A stretch of 61,245 nucleotides of DNA. Origin: CAZZKF01 sp964654995 (GTDB taxonomy: Bacteria > Pseudomonadota > Alphaproteobacteria > CAZZKF01). The notes beneath the pieces were generated by a model. That model had not been told where the DNA came from. It was given only the letters and a program-made list of their open reading frames with translations, and searched no databases. The DNA is taken from contig CAZZKF010000007.1 of NCBI GenBank assembly GCA_964654995.1, positions 1 through 61,245 on the forward strand, given 5' to 3'. The position numbers and the translations under genes were made by a program. Below are positions 23,814 through 33,026 of this stretch, piece after piece (the stretch's first letter is position 1; the number at the start of each line of letters is the position of its first letter).

Positions 23814-24734
23814 TTAAAAGGGGTTTTGGTCATCCTCCGGGGCCTGACACAGGCGCCGGCAGATCTCGTCGAGCTGATCGAGCGTGCGGTACGCAATGCG
23901 CAGCTCGCCCCCCTTTCGGCGATGGTGGACCACCACCTTGAGGCCCAGGGCGCCGGACAGATTGGCCTCCAGCGCCCGCGTATCGGCATCCTTGGCCGGG
24001 TGCTGACGGGCGGTTTTCCTGGGCGCCGCCCGGGCCGCCAGGCGCTCGGCCTCGCGCACGCTCAGACCCTGGGCAACGATGATCCGGGCCAGCGCCACCG
24101 GGTCCTCGGCGGTGATCAGGGCACGCGCATGCCCCATCGACAGGCGCCCGTCGTCCAGCATGTCCTGAACCGCATCAGGCAGGGTGAGCAGGCGCAGCAT
24201 GTTGGCGACATGGCTGCGGCTCTTGCCCACCGCCTGGCCCAGGGCCTTCTGGGTGTGGCCGAAATCGTCGATCAGCCGGCGATAGCCGCGGGCTTCCTCG
24301 ATCGGGCTCAGGTCCTCGCGCTGAATGTTCTCGATCAGGGCGGCTTCCAGAACCTGGGCATCATCGAGCCGGTGCACGATCACCGGCACCTCGTGGAGCC
24401 CGGCCGCCTGGGCCGCCCGCCAGCGGCGCTCGCCGGCGACGATTTCGAAGCGCTCGCCGTCACCGCCGTCCAGCGGCCGCACCAGCAACGGCTGCAGGAT
24501 GCCGTGGCGGCGGATCGAGGCCACAAGATCGGCAATCGCCGCCTCGTCGAACAGATGGCGCGGCTGATAGCGGTTGGGCTCGAGCCAGGTGATCGGCATG
24601 CGTTGCGGCGCCCGTCCGACGGCACTTTCCGCGGCCGTTTCCTGCGGCACGGCGGCGGCCGGCTTGTCCTCGCCGAGCAGGGCGGAGAGCCCGCGTCCCA
24701 GCCGGTGGACCTTGCGTTTGCTGGCTTCGCTCAT
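23814..24734 (-). CDS. parB: Chromosome-partitioning protein ParB
   Basis: A 306-residue CTP-dependent DNA clamp that loads at parS and acts with ParA to segregate origins. The start MSEASKRKVHRLGRGLSALLG is standard, followed by ITWLEPNRYQPRHLFDEAAI. The CTP-binding motifs are LLVRPL and GERRWRAA at about 117, then LIENIQREDLSPIEEARGY. The HTH is TQKALGQAVGKSRSHVANM, and the C-terminal dimer region ends CRRLCQAPEDDQNPF. It lies 19 bases downstream of parA. Two parS sites are at 26190 and 28232. Confidence 0.97.
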   Translation of the reverse strand: MSEASKRKVHRLGRGLSALLGEDKPAAAVPQETAAESAVGRAPQRMPITWLEPNRYQPRHLFDEAAIADLVASIRRHGILQPLLVRPLDGGDGERFEIVAGERRWRAAQAAGLHEVPVIVHRLDDAQVLEAALIENIQREDLSPIEEARGYRRLIDDFGHTQKALGQAVGKSRSHVANMLRLLTLPDAVQDMLDDGRLSMGHARALITAEDPVALARIIVAQGLSVREAERLAARAAPRKTARQHPAKDADTRALEANLSGALGLKVVVHHRRKGGELRIAYRTLDQLDEICRRLCQAPEDDQNPF

Positions 24735-24753
24735 GGCTTCAACCTTATCCTTT

Positions 24754-25599
24754 TCACGCCGCCCGGGCGGCACGGTCGCGGCGCAGCACCTCGCCGGCGA
24801 GGCGAATATAGGCCTGGCTGCCGGGACAGCGATAGTCGTAAAGCAGCGCCGGCTTGCCGTAGGACGGCGCTTCGGAAATCCGTACATTGCGGGGAATGAC
24901 GGTCTCGAACACCATGTCGCCGAGAAAGTCGCGGACATCCGCCGCCACCTGGCCGGAGAGATTGTTGCGGCGATCGAACATGGTCAGCACGATGCCCTGG
25001 ATCTCGAGCCGGGGATTGAAATTGCCGCGCACCCGATCGATGGTGCGCATCAGCTGGGTGAGCCCCTCGAGCGCAAAGAACTCGCACTGGAGCGGAATGA
25101 TGACCGCATCCGCCGCCACCAAAGCGTTTAAGGTCAAGAGGTTAAGGGACGGCGGGCAATCGATCAGCACATATTCGATCGCCCCGCTTTCAAGCTCCGG
25201 GGCCTGGCGCAGAACCCGCCGCAGCACGTGTGCGCGCTCATCTGCATCGACCAGTTCGACCTCGGCCCCGGACAGATCGATGGTCGCCGGTACCAGGCCG
25301 AGGCGCGGCACTTCGGTCTCGATCATCGCCTCGGCCAGGCTGGCTTCGCCCATCAGCATCTGGTAGCTGGTGACCTGGCGGGCCTCGCGCTCGATCCCCA
25401 AACCGGTGCTGGCATTCCCCTGGGGATCGAAATCGACCAGCAGCACGCGTTTGCCGACGGCGACCATGGCGGTTGCCAGATTGATCGCCGTTGTCGTCTT
25501 GCCGACCCCGCCTTTCTGGTTGGCAACCGCGACGATCCGCGCCGGCGGCGGCGCGCCGTCGGCTTTCGAATGCTTGTCGCTGGCGGGGTCAGAGGTCAC
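24754..25599 (-). CDS. parA: Chromosome-partitioning ATPase ParA
   Basis: A 281-residue deviant-Walker ATPase that drives ParB-bound origins apart. A short N-terminal extension is followed by IVAVANQKGGVGKTTTAINL (Walker A with signature Lys, about 23-42), then LLVDFDPQGNASTGL, EYVLIDCPPSLNLLTLNAL, and GIVLTMFDRRNNLS. Its ATG overlaps the rsmG stop by four bases, so rsmG-parA-parB is one translational unit. The order matches Caulobacter. Confidence 0.97.
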   Translation of the reverse strand: MTSDPASDKHSKADGAPPPARIVAVANQKGGVGKTTTAINLATAMVAVGKRVLLVDFDPQGNASTGLGIEREARQVTSYQMLMGEASLAEAMIETEVPRLGLVPATIDLSGAEVELVDADERAHVLRRVLRQAPELESGAIEYVLIDCPPSLNLLTLNALVAADAVIIPLQCEFFALEGLTQLMRTIDRVRGNFNPRLEIQGIVLTMFDRRNNLSGQVAADVRDFLGDMVFETVIPRNVRISEAPSYGKPALLYDYRCPGSQAYIRLAGEVLRRDRAARAA

Positions 25600-26249
25600 G
25601 GGGCTGGCCTTTGCGGCTGTCGCTTTTCGAAATCGGTGATGCGCAGGATGCGTGCATCCGGCGCCGTGCGGCTGGGCACCGGATCGCAGGCGATTGTCCA
25701 GGATTTGCAGGCCTCGGTCAATTCATCGGCAAAAGTCTTTCCCCTGGGCAGCAGCAGCACCGTGCCGGCCCGGGCAAAGGGTTGTGCCAGCTCGAGAATC
25801 CGCCCCACCGGAGCCAGCGCACGGGCGGTGATCACGTCGCTGGCCCAAGGCGTGAGCGCTTCGATGCGGGCGTTATGGACTGTGACGGCGCACTCCGTGA
25901 CCCGCGCTGCCTCGCGCAGAAAGGCGCATTTGCGGGCGTCACTCTCGATCAGATGCACGTCACCGGCGCCCAAAATGGCCAGCACCAGGCCGGGAAAGCC
26001 GGCGCCGCTGCCCAGATCCGTCCAGCACAGCGCCCGCCGGTCTGCAGGCGGCTTCGGAGCAAGCGCCAGAAGCTGGGCCGAATCAAGGACATGACGGCAC
26101 CAGACGTGTTCGAGACTGGCGGCACTCACCAGGTTGATGCGGCGCTGCCAGCGGGTCAGGAGATCGACATAGCGCTCGAGCCGCGCCCGTGTTTCACGTG
26201 AAACACCGGTCTCGCGCTGAAAATCCGCCGGCCCGTAGGATGCACTCAT
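25596..26249 (-). CDS. rsmG: 16S rRNA m7G527 methyltransferase RsmG (GidB)
   Basis: A 217-residue SAM-dependent enzyme that methylates G527 of 16S rRNA. The SAM motif is TDLGSGAGFPGLVLAILG; HLIESDARKCAFLREAARV and ITARALAPVGRILELAQPF follow. The front end TRWQRRINLVSAASLEHVWC is typical. A perfect parS (26190-26205) lies inside the coding sequence, at about codons 15-20, encoding VSRE. The ATG overlaps the mnmG stop by four bases, and the stop overlaps parA. Confidence 0.95.
   Translation of the reverse strand: MSASYGPADFQRETGVSRETRARLERYVDLLTRWQRRINLVSAASLEHVWCRHVLDSAQLLALAPKPPADRRALCWTDLGSGAGFPGLVLAILGAGDVHLIESDARKCAFLREAARVTECAVTVHNARIEALTPWASDVITARALAPVGRILELAQPFARAGTVLLLPRGKTFADELTEACKSWTIACDPVPSRTAPDARILRITDFEKRQPQRPAP
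26190..26205. promoter_or_regulatory. parS site (inside rsmG)
   Basis: TGTTTCACGTGAAACA, a perfect 16-bp palindrome identical to the bacterial parS consensus bound by ParB. It is within the rsmG reading frame, about 12 kb from the predicted origin. Confidence 0.97.
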
Positions 26250-28159
26250 GCTTCCGCTGCTTCCGCCCGGGGGCGCGAGCGGGCCTGGCGGACATGGCCG
26301 AGAAGCGCGGTCAGCGCCGCCGGCGTGACGCCGGGAATGCGGGCCGCCGCACCCAGGGTGGCGGGGCGCGCCTGGGCGAGCTTTTCGCGGACTTCCGCCG
26401 ACAGGCCGCCGATGGCGCCATAATCGAGGTCTTCGGGCAGCGCCAGCGCCTCGTCGCGGCGAAAGGCGAGGACATCGGCGTCCTGGCGGTGCAGATAGCC
26501 GGCATAGCGGGCATCGATCTCCAGCTGCTCGGCGACATCGGCCCGCATGGCGCCAAGCTGCGGCCAGATCGCGGCGAGCCGGGCAACCGTGACACCGTCG
26601 CGAGCCAGCAGCTCGAAGGCCGAGCGCCGGCGGCCGTCGAGATTGACAGTGAGCCCGGCACGCGCCGCTTCGCTCGGCGTCAGCGTCAACGCGTCCGCCA
26701 GTTCCCGCGCCGCATCGAGGGCTTGCGCCTTGGCCTCGAAGGCACGCCAGCGCGTGGGCCCGACGCAGCCGGCCTCGCGGCCGAGGCCGGTGAGGCGGCG
26801 ATCGGCATTGTCGGCGCGCAGCCGCAAACGGTATTCGGCCCGCGAGGTGAACATGCGATAGGGCTCGGTCACCCCGCGGTGGACCAGATCGTCGATCATC
26901 ACGCCGATATAGGCCTGGGCGCGATCAAGGATCAGCGGTGCATCCCCGGCGGCCGCCCGGGCGGCATTGATGCCGGCCATCAGGCCCAGCGCCGCGGCCT
27001 CCTCATAGCCGGTGGTGCCGTTGATCTGGCCGGCGAGATAGAGGCCGGTGACATCGCGGCACTCAAGGCTGGGGCGCAGACAGCGGGGATCGACGAAATC
27101 ATATTCGATGGCATAGCCGGGGCGGATCATCGCCGCCCGCTCGAGCCCCGGGATGGTCGCCAGCATTTGCCTCTGCACGGCTTCGGGCAGCGAGGTCGAG
27201 ATGCCGTTGGGATAGACGGTGGTATCGTCAAGTCCTTCCGGCTCCAGGAAAATCTGGTGGCGCGGCCGCTCGGCAAAGCGCACCACCTTGTCCTCGATCG
27301 ACGGGCAGTAGCGGGGCCCGCGAGCCTCGATCTGGCCGGAATACAGGGGCGAGCGATCAAGGTTGTCGCGAATGACCGCGTGCGTCCTTGGCGTCGTTTC
27401 GGTGATGTGACAGTCGATCTGGGGCCGGGTGATCGCCGCGGTGAGGAAGGAAAACGGCTGTGGCTCGGCATCCCCGGGCTGGCGGGTCAGGCCGGTCCAG
27501 TCGATGGTGCGGCCGTCGAGGCGCGGCGGCGTGCCGGTCTTGAGCCGCCCGAGGGGGAGCGCCAGACGCTCAAGCGTGTGCGCCAGGCCGATCGCCGGCG
27601 CCTCACCCAGGCGCCCGGCCGCGAACTGGCGCGGGCCGATATGGACGCGCCCGCGCAGGAAGGTTCCGGTGGTCAGGACCACGGCCGGCGCACGCAGGCG
27701 CCGGCCGTCGGCCAGCACCACGCCAGCAATCGCCGTGCGGGCGCCAGACGTGTCGTCCGGGGCGGCGAGGATCAGATCCTCGACCGCCGCTTCGATGACC
27801 TCGAGGCCGGGCGTCTCGGCGATTGCCGCCTGCATGGCGGCGCGATAGAGGCGGCGGTCGGCCTGGGCGCGGGGCCCGCGCACCGCCGGGCCCTTGCGCC
27901 GGTTGAGCAGGCGGAACTGGATGCCGGCGGCGTCCGCCACGCGGCCGATGAGACCGTCGAGGGCATCGATTTCGCGCACCAGATGGCCCTTGCCGAGCCC
28001 GCCGATCGCCGGATTGCACGACATCTCGCCGATGGTGGCGACGCGGTGGGTGAGCAGCGCCGTGCGCGCGCCGATCCGCGCCGCGGCGGCCGCGGCCTCG
28101 CAGCCGGCGTGGCCACCGCCGATGACAATGACATCATAGCTGCTGCGCGTTTCCGCCAT
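26246..28159 (-). CDS. mnmG: tRNA uridine-5-carboxymethylaminomethyl modification enzyme MnmG (GidA)
   Basis: A 637-residue FAD protein that with MnmE makes the 5-carboxymethylaminomethyl group on wobble uridine 34. FAD motif IGGGHAGCEAAAAAARIGA at about 13-31, then CNPAIGGLGKGHLVREIDAL and a second motif GQINGTTGYEEAAALGL. The C-terminal helical region ends ALTALLGHVRQARSRPR. The gene is close to mnmE, as usual, with 100 bp between them holding a parS. Its stop overlaps the rsmG start. Confidence 0.98.
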   Translation of the reverse strand: MAETRSSYDVIVIGGGHAGCEAAAAAARIGARTALLTHRVATIGEMSCNPAIGGLGKGHLVREIDALDGLIGRVADAAGIQFRLLNRRKGPAVRGPRAQADRRLYRAAMQAAIAETPGLEVIEAAVEDLILAAPDDTSGARTAIAGVVLADGRRLRAPAVVLTTGTFLRGRVHIGPRQFAAGRLGEAPAIGLAHTLERLALPLGRLKTGTPPRLDGRTIDWTGLTRQPGDAEPQPFSFLTAAITRPQIDCHITETTPRTHAVIRDNLDRSPLYSGQIEARGPRYCPSIEDKVVRFAERPRHQIFLEPEGLDDTTVYPNGISTSLPEAVQRQMLATIPGLERAAMIRPGYAIEYDFVDPRCLRPSLECRDVTGLYLAGQINGTTGYEEAAALGLMAGINAARAAAGDAPLILDRAQAYIGVMIDDLVHRGVTEPYRMFTSRAEYRLRLRADNADRRLTGLGREAGCVGPTRWRAFEAKAQALDAARELADALTLTPSEAARAGLTVNLDGRRRSAFELLARDGVTVARLAAIWPQLGAMRADVAEQLEIDARYAGYLHRQDADVLAFRRDEALALPEDLDYGAIGGLSAEVREKLAQARPATLGAAARIPGVTPAALTALLGHVRQARSRPRAEAAEA

Positions 28160-28231
28160 GACTTGGCCTCAGTCCTCCAAGGGTTCGCGGGAGCGGACCA
28201 TAGGGCCCGGATGGGCGCTTGCCAAGCCCCC

Positions 28232-28247
28232 TGTTTCACGTGAAACA
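28232..28247. promoter_or_regulatory. parS site (between mnmE and mnmG)
   Basis: A second perfect TGTTTCACGTGAAACA, in the 100-bp gap between the mnmE stop and the mnmG start. About 10 kb from the predicted origin and 2 kb from the first site. Confidence 0.97.
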
Positions 28248-28259
28248 TCGCCCGCCCGC

Positions 28260-29612
28260 TCACTTGCCGATGCAGAAGTCGCGAAAGATGGCATCGAGAA
28301 TGTCCTCGACATCGACGCGGCCGGTGATGCGCCCGAGTTCGCGCGCCGCCAGGTGCAGGTCCTCGGCCAGCAGCTCGGGTGCATCGTCGGGGGCGCCGAT
28401 CGCCCGCTGCAAGTGTCCGCGCGCCGCCTCGAGCGCCTGGCGGTGGCGCAGGCGGGTGAGCCCGGGCCCGGCGCCGGCCGCCGCCTCGAAGAGATCGCCT
28501 AAGCGGGCCGTCAACACCTTGAGCAGACGGCGCAGGCCGGTGCCGGTGCGCGCACTCACCGTCACCACCGGCACGTCGTTCCAGGTGGCGCCGACGTCGA
28601 CCGCCGCCAGATCGATCTTGTTGACGACGATGAGCGCGCGCTCATCGATCAGGGCCGCGGTCTCCTCCGGCAACTTCGGCCAGTCGCGGGCATCGACCAG
28701 GACGAGGCGCAGATCCGCGGCTTCCGCCATCGCTCGGGCGCGGCGCACGCCCTCGCTTTCGATGGCGTCGCCGGGGGTCCGCAGGCCGGCGGTATCGATC
28801 AGCGTCAGGGGATAGCCGGCGAGGTCGAAATGGACCTCGATCAGATCCCGGGTGGTGCCGGCGACCTCCGAGACGATGGCCGCCTCGCGCCTGGCCAAGG
28901 CATTGAAAAGACTTGATTTTCCGACATTCGGGGGGCCCAGGATGACGGCCCGCACGCCGTCCCGCAGGCGCTCACCCAAGTGCGCGTCATCGAGATGATC
29001 GGCGATCTCGGCATCGAGCGCCCGGGCGGCATCGCGGCCACGTGCGACCAGGCCGTCGGGCAGGTCCTCGTCGGCAAAATCGATGGTCGCCTCGATCTCG
29101 GCGAGCGCCTCGATCAACCGCGTCCGCCAGCCCTCGTAGAGCCGGGCGAGGGCGCCCTCGTACTGCTGGAGCGCCTGGCGGCGCTGGGCTTCGGTCTCGG
29201 CGTTCACCAGATCGGCGAGGCCCTCGGCGGCGGTGAGGTCCAGCTTGCCGTGCTCGAAGGCGCGGCGCGTGAATTCGCCGGGCTCGGCCGGGCGCAGGCC
29301 GGGACAGGTGAGCAGTGCGGCGCCGACGCGCTCGATCACCGCCCGGCCGCCGTGCAGGTGCAGCTCGGCAACATCCTCGCCGGTGAAGCTGCGGGGGGCC
29401 GGAAACCACAGGACGAGGGCCCGGTCGATGGCCTCGCCGCTCACCGGATCGCGCAGCAGGCGGACAGTCGCGCGGCGCGGCGGCGGCAGGGCGGCGGGGC
29501 TGGGGCGGCCCGAACAGAGCGCCGAGAGCGCCGGCCCGGCGCCCGGCCCCGAGATCCGCATGACCGCTACCCCGGCCCGCCCGCGGCCGCTGGCGAGAGC
29601 GAAAATGGTCAT
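28260..29612 (-). CDS. mnmE: tRNA modification GTPase MnmE (TrmE)
   Basis: A 450-residue GTPase partner of MnmG. The N-terminal folate-binding domain starts MTIFALASGRGRAGVAVMRI, the helical region has FTGEDVAELHLHGG and PAEPGEFTRRAFEHGKLDL. The G domain has P-loop GPPNVGKSSLFNAL, GTTRD, DTAGL and NKID. The C-terminus ends in FCIGK with the conserved Cys. ATG 29612 fits the family start; an upstream extension to 29723 is rejected. It is divergent from the YyaL-type gene. Confidence 0.97.
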   Translation of the reverse strand: MTIFALASGRGRAGVAVMRISGPGAGPALSALCSGRPSPAALPPPRRATVRLLRDPVSGEAIDRALVLWFPAPRSFTGEDVAELHLHGGRAVIERVGAALLTCPGLRPAEPGEFTRRAFEHGKLDLTAAEGLADLVNAETEAQRRQALQQYEGALARLYEGWRTRLIEALAEIEATIDFADEDLPDGLVARGRDAARALDAEIADHLDDAHLGERLRDGVRAVILGPPNVGKSSLFNALARREAAIVSEVAGTTRDLIEVHFDLAGYPLTLIDTAGLRTPGDAIESEGVRRARAMAEAADLRLVLVDARDWPKLPEETAALIDERALIVVNKIDLAAVDVGATWNDVPVVTVSARTGTGLRRLLKVLTARLGDLFEAAAGAGPGLTRLRHRQALEAARGHLQRAIGAPDDAPELLAEDLHLAARELGRITGRVDVEDILDAIFRDFCIGK

Positions 29613-29713
29613 CAAACGGCGCCTCCGCCGCGCCGGCGATGACAGTGGCCGGATGCGGCGATCTGGGTCATACTGGCGGGCGCGGGCGCGCGGCGCCCAA
29701 GGGAGTCGACAGC

Positions 29714-31750
29714 ATGAGTGCAAACCTTCTGGGCCGGGAAACCAGCCCCTATCTGTTGCAGCACAAGGACAATCCGGTCCATTGGCGGCCCTGGGGGCGC
29801 GCCGCCCTCGACGAAGCCAGGGCAGCGGACAAGCCGATTCTGCTGTCGATCGGCTATGCCGCCTGTCACTGGTGCCACGTGATGGCTCATGAGAGCTTCG
29901 AGAACCCCGAAATCGCGGCGATCATGAACGAGCATTTCGTCAATATCAAGGTCGACCGCGAACAGCGGCCCGACATCGATGCCATCTATCAGACGGCGCT
30001 TGCGCTGCTCGGCCAGCCGGGCGGCTGGCCGCTGACCATGTTCCTCACGCCGCAAGCTGAGCCGTTCTGGGGCGGCACCTATTTTCCGCCCCGCGCCAGC
30101 TTCGGGCGCCCCTCGTTTGCCGATGTGCTGACCCGCATCCACGAGGTCTACCACTCCAACCGCGAGGCAGTGGCCAAGAACACGACGGCGCTCACCGACG
30201 CCCTGCACCGGATCGCCGCCGGACAGCTCGGGGCCGGCGCCGGATCCGAGGGTCTCACCGTTGAGCAGCTCAATGCCGCCGCCGAGGCCTTGCTGGCCCA
30301 GATCGACCCGGAGCACGGCGGCCTCAAGGGCGCGCCCAAGTTCCCGCAGGTGCCGATGCTCGAGCTGCTGTGGCGGGCCGGAAAACGCCTCGAGGACAAG
30401 CGGTATCGTGATACCGTAAACCTGACGCTCACCCGGATGTGCCAGGGCGGCATCTACGATCATCTGGGCGGCGGCTTTGCCCGCTATTCGGTCGACGAGC
30501 GCTGGCTGGTGCCGCATTTCGAAAAAATGCTCTACGACAACGCTCAGCTGATCGACATGCTGTGCCTCGCCTGGCAGGCCGGGCACGCGCCCTTGTTCGC
30601 CGAACGCATTGCCGAGACCGCCGGCTGGGCCTTGCGCGAAATGCGCACGGCAGACGGTGCCTTTGCCGCCTCGCTGGATGCCGACAGCGACGGCGAAGAG
30701 GGCCGCTTCTATGTCTGGACCAGGGCCGAGATCGACGACCTTCTGGGCGATGATGCCGAGCTTTTCTGCACTGCCTACGACGTCACCGCAGCCGGCAACT
30801 GGGAGGGCCGCACCATCCTCAATCGCCTGCACCACCCGGAGCCCTTGGCGGCCGAGGAGGAGACGCGGCTGGCGGCAGCGCGGGCGCGCCTGCTGGAAGT
30901 CCGCGAATCCCGCATCCGTCCGGCCCGCGACGACAAGGTGCTGGCCGACTGGAACGGCCTGATGATCGCCGCTCTGGCCCGCGCCGGCGCCCTGTTCGGG
31001 CGCGACGACTGGCTGCAGGCGGCGCGCGAGGCCTACGCCTTCATCACCGGGGCAATGGCGGTGCCCGGCACCGCACGTCTCTATCACTGCTGGCGGGCCG
31101 GGCGCGCCGAGCCGCAAGCGCTGCTTGACGATTACGCGCTGATGAGCCGGGCGGCGCTGGTCCTCCACGAGGTCACCGGGGAGCGCCCCTATCTCGACGA
31201 TGCCATCCGCTGGCTCGAGGTGCTGGACGCCGATTTCCTGGACCGCGAGCACGGCGGCTATTATTTCACGCCCGAGGGCGCCGACGACCTGATCGTGCGC
31301 ACCCGCAACGCCGGCGACTCGGCCACCCCGGCCGGCAACGGGGTGATCGCCGAGGTTCTGGTCCGCCTCTATCACCTGACCGGCGAGGCCGGCTTTCGAG
31401 ACCGCGCCGACGAGCTGTTCGCCGCCTTTGCCGGGGCGTTGGGCGAGAACGGCTGGGCCTTTGCCAGCCTGCTGAATGCCCTCGATACGGCGCTTTTGCC
31501 CATCCAGGTGGCGATCATCGGCCGGCACGACGAGGCCGGATGCCGGGCACTGGTGGACGCCGCCCTCACTGCTCCGTGCCCCAACCGCATTCTGCTGGTC
31601 TGCGACCCGGAGACCCCGCTTCCGGCCGGCCATCCGGCCAGCGGCAAGGGTCTGGTGGACGGCCGGGCCGCCGCCTACGTCTGCCGCGGTGCGACCTGTT
31701 CACCGCCGGTCACCGCGCCTGACGATCTGACCCGCCAGCTCACGGAGTAA
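29714..31750 (+). CDS. YyaL/Spermatogenesis-associated-20-like protein (DUF255 thioredoxin domain)
   Basis: A 678-residue protein. It starts with a thioredoxin-like DUF255 domain (about 1-165): ANLLGRETSPYLLQHKDNPV, HWRPWG and CHWCHVMAHESFENPEIA with a CxxC-type active site. The rest is an (alpha/alpha)6-type barrel, as in cellobiose epimerase or N-acylglucosamine epimerase, with HLGGGFARYSVDERWLVPHF and WNGLMIAALARAG. Function of the family is not known. The ATG has AAGGGAG twelve bases upstream. It is followed at five bases by the O6-methylguanine repair gene. Confidence 0.9.
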   Translation: MSANLLGRETSPYLLQHKDNPVHWRPWGRAALDEARAADKPILLSIGYAACHWCHVMAHESFENPEIAAIMNEHFVNIKVDREQRPDIDAIYQTALALLGQPGGWPLTMFLTPQAEPFWGGTYFPPRASFGRPSFADVLTRIHEVYHSNREAVAKNTTALTDALHRIAAGQLGAGAGSEGLTVEQLNAAAEALLAQIDPEHGGLKGAPKFPQVPMLELLWRAGKRLEDKRYRDTVNLTLTRMCQGGIYDHLGGGFARYSVDERWLVPHFEKMLYDNAQLIDMLCLAWQAGHAPLFAERIAETAGWALREMRTADGAFAASLDADSDGEEGRFYVWTRAEIDDLLGDDAELFCTAYDVTAAGNWEGRTILNRLHHPEPLAAEEETRLAAARARLLEVRESRIRPARDDKVLADWNGLMIAALARAGALFGRDDWLQAAREAYAFITGAMAVPGTARLYHCWRAGRAEPQALLDDYALMSRAALVLHEVTGERPYLDDAIRWLEVLDADFLDREHGGYYFTPEGADDLIVRTRNAGDSATPAGNGVIAEVLVRLYHLTGEAGFRDRADELFAAFAGALGENGWAFASLLNALDTALLPIQVAIIGRHDEAGCRALVDAALTAPCPNRILLVCDPETPLPAGHPASGKGLVDGRAAAYVCRGATCSPPVTAPDDLTRQLTE

Positions 31751-31755
31751 GCGCC

Positions 31756-32232
31756 ATGCCCTATCTCTCCCTGCACAGCCCGGTCGGCGATCTCACCCTC
31801 ATCGAAGAGGCCGGCGCCATCGTCGCCCTGGAATGGGGCTGGGCCGGCGGCGAGCAGACCGCAACCCCGGTGCTGGCCCGCGCCCGGGCGCTGCTCGACG
31901 ATTACTTCGACGGCAAGCCGGTCGATTTTTCCGTCCTGCCCCTGCACCCCGCCGGCACCACGTTTCAACAGCGGGTCTGGCAGGCATTGAGCCGCATTCC
32001 CTATGGGCGCCTGGTCAGCTATGGCGAGCTGGCGGCCTCGCTGGGCTCGAGCCCGCGCGCCGTCGGCGGGGCCTGTGGCGCCAATCCGATCCCGCTGCTC
32101 ATCCCCTGCCACCGGGTGGTGGCGGCTGACGGCCGGCTCGGCGGCTATTCCGGTGATGGCGGTTTTGAGACCAAGGCCAACCTGATCGCGCTCGAAGGAG
32201 CGCGGCGTGACAAAGGCCGGGCGGCGGCGTAA
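31756..32232 (+). CDS. ogt: Methylated-DNA-[protein]-cysteine S-methyltransferase
   Basis: A 158-residue suicide repair protein that removes the methyl group from O6-methylguanine onto its own Cys. The active site is PLLIPCHRVVAADG with Cys at about 117. The DNA-binding helix-turn-helix FQQRVWQALSRIPYGRLVSY and Arg finger SPRAVGGACGANP are present. It lacks an Ada N-terminal domain, so this is the Ogt-type form. It begins five bases after the YyaL-type gene. Confidence 0.93.
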   Translation: MPYLSLHSPVGDLTLIEEAGAIVALEWGWAGGEQTATPVLARARALLDDYFDGKPVDFSVLPLHPAGTTFQQRVWQALSRIPYGRLVSYGELAASLGSSPRAVGGACGANPIPLLIPCHRVVAADGRLGGYSGDGGFETKANLIALEGARRDKGRAAA

Positions 32233-32307
32233 AGTTTGGCCCGCCCGGCGCGCCGCCAGCGCCGCCGGCACGCGATCGACGACCAGGACACGGGAGGACG
32301 ATGGACA

Positions 32308-33009
32308 ATGAGCGGACAGGACATCACCATCCGCGCCTTTGATGGCGGAACTTTTGCGGCCTATCTCTCGCCGGCAGCCGGCGGGCCGGCGCCCGGCATC
32401 GTGCTGATCCAGGAAATCTTCGGGGTCAACGCGGTAATGCGCGGCATTGCCGACTGGCTGGCCGGCGAAGGTTTCACGGTGCTGTGTCCGGACCTGTTCT
32501 GGCGCCAGGAACCGGGCATCCAGATCACCGACAAGACCCAGGCCGAATGGGATCGCGCCTTCGAGCTGTTTCAGGGCTTCGACCTCGACCTCGGGGTTGC
32601 CGACCTGATCTCGACGCTGGATCATCTGCGCACGCTGGACTCTTGCACCGGCACCGCCGGAGCGGTCGGGTACTGTCTCGGCGGCCAGCTTGCGTACCTC
32701 ATGGCCTGCCGTTCGGCCGTCGATGCAGCGGTCGGCTATTACGGCGTCCACATCCAGGATTTTCTCGACGAAGCCGGCAAGATCACCCGGCCCCTGATGC
32801 TGCATGTCGCCGAAGAGGACCAGTTCGTGCCCAAGGACGCGCAGGCCGCAGTGGCGGCGGCGCTTGGCGAGCATGAGCAGGTGACGCTCCATGCCTACCC
32901 GGGCATGGATCACGCCTTCGCCCGGCAAGGCGGCGAGCATTACGACCTTGAGAACGCGACACTGGCGAACCAGCGCACCATCGCCTTTTTCAAGGCCAAT
33001 CTCGGCTAG
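32308..33009 (+). CDS. Dienelactone hydrolase family protein
   Basis: A 233-residue alpha/beta hydrolase. The Cys-type nucleophile elbow is AVGYCLGGQLAYL, with Asp in EEDQFVPKDAQ and His in PGMDHAFARQGG, the Cys-Asp-His triad of dienelactone hydrolases. The front IVLIQEIFGVNAVMR holds the conserved Glu that activates the Cys. Substrate unknown. ATG 32308 is preceded by GGGAGG. It is followed by the quinone reductase. Confidence 0.92.
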   Translation: MSGQDITIRAFDGGTFAAYLSPAAGGPAPGIVLIQEIFGVNAVMRGIADWLAGEGFTVLCPDLFWRQEPGIQITDKTQAEWDRAFELFQGFDLDLGVADLISTLDHLRTLDSCTGTAGAVGYCLGGQLAYLMACRSAVDAAVGYYGVHIQDFLDEAGKITRPLMLHVAEEDQFVPKDAQAAVAAALGEHEQVTLHAYPGMDHAFARQGGEHYDLENATLANQRTIAFFKANLG

Positions 33010-33026
33010 ACGGGCGGGACCGGACG

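Noticed and set aside
22606..23817. holA as a frameshifted pseudogene
   Set aside because: The break sits at a 100-N filler with duplicated 55-bp ends; the joined frame is intact.
26189..28243. Long plus-strand open frame over rsmG and mnmG
   Set aside because: Antisense to mnmG, which has full family motifs.
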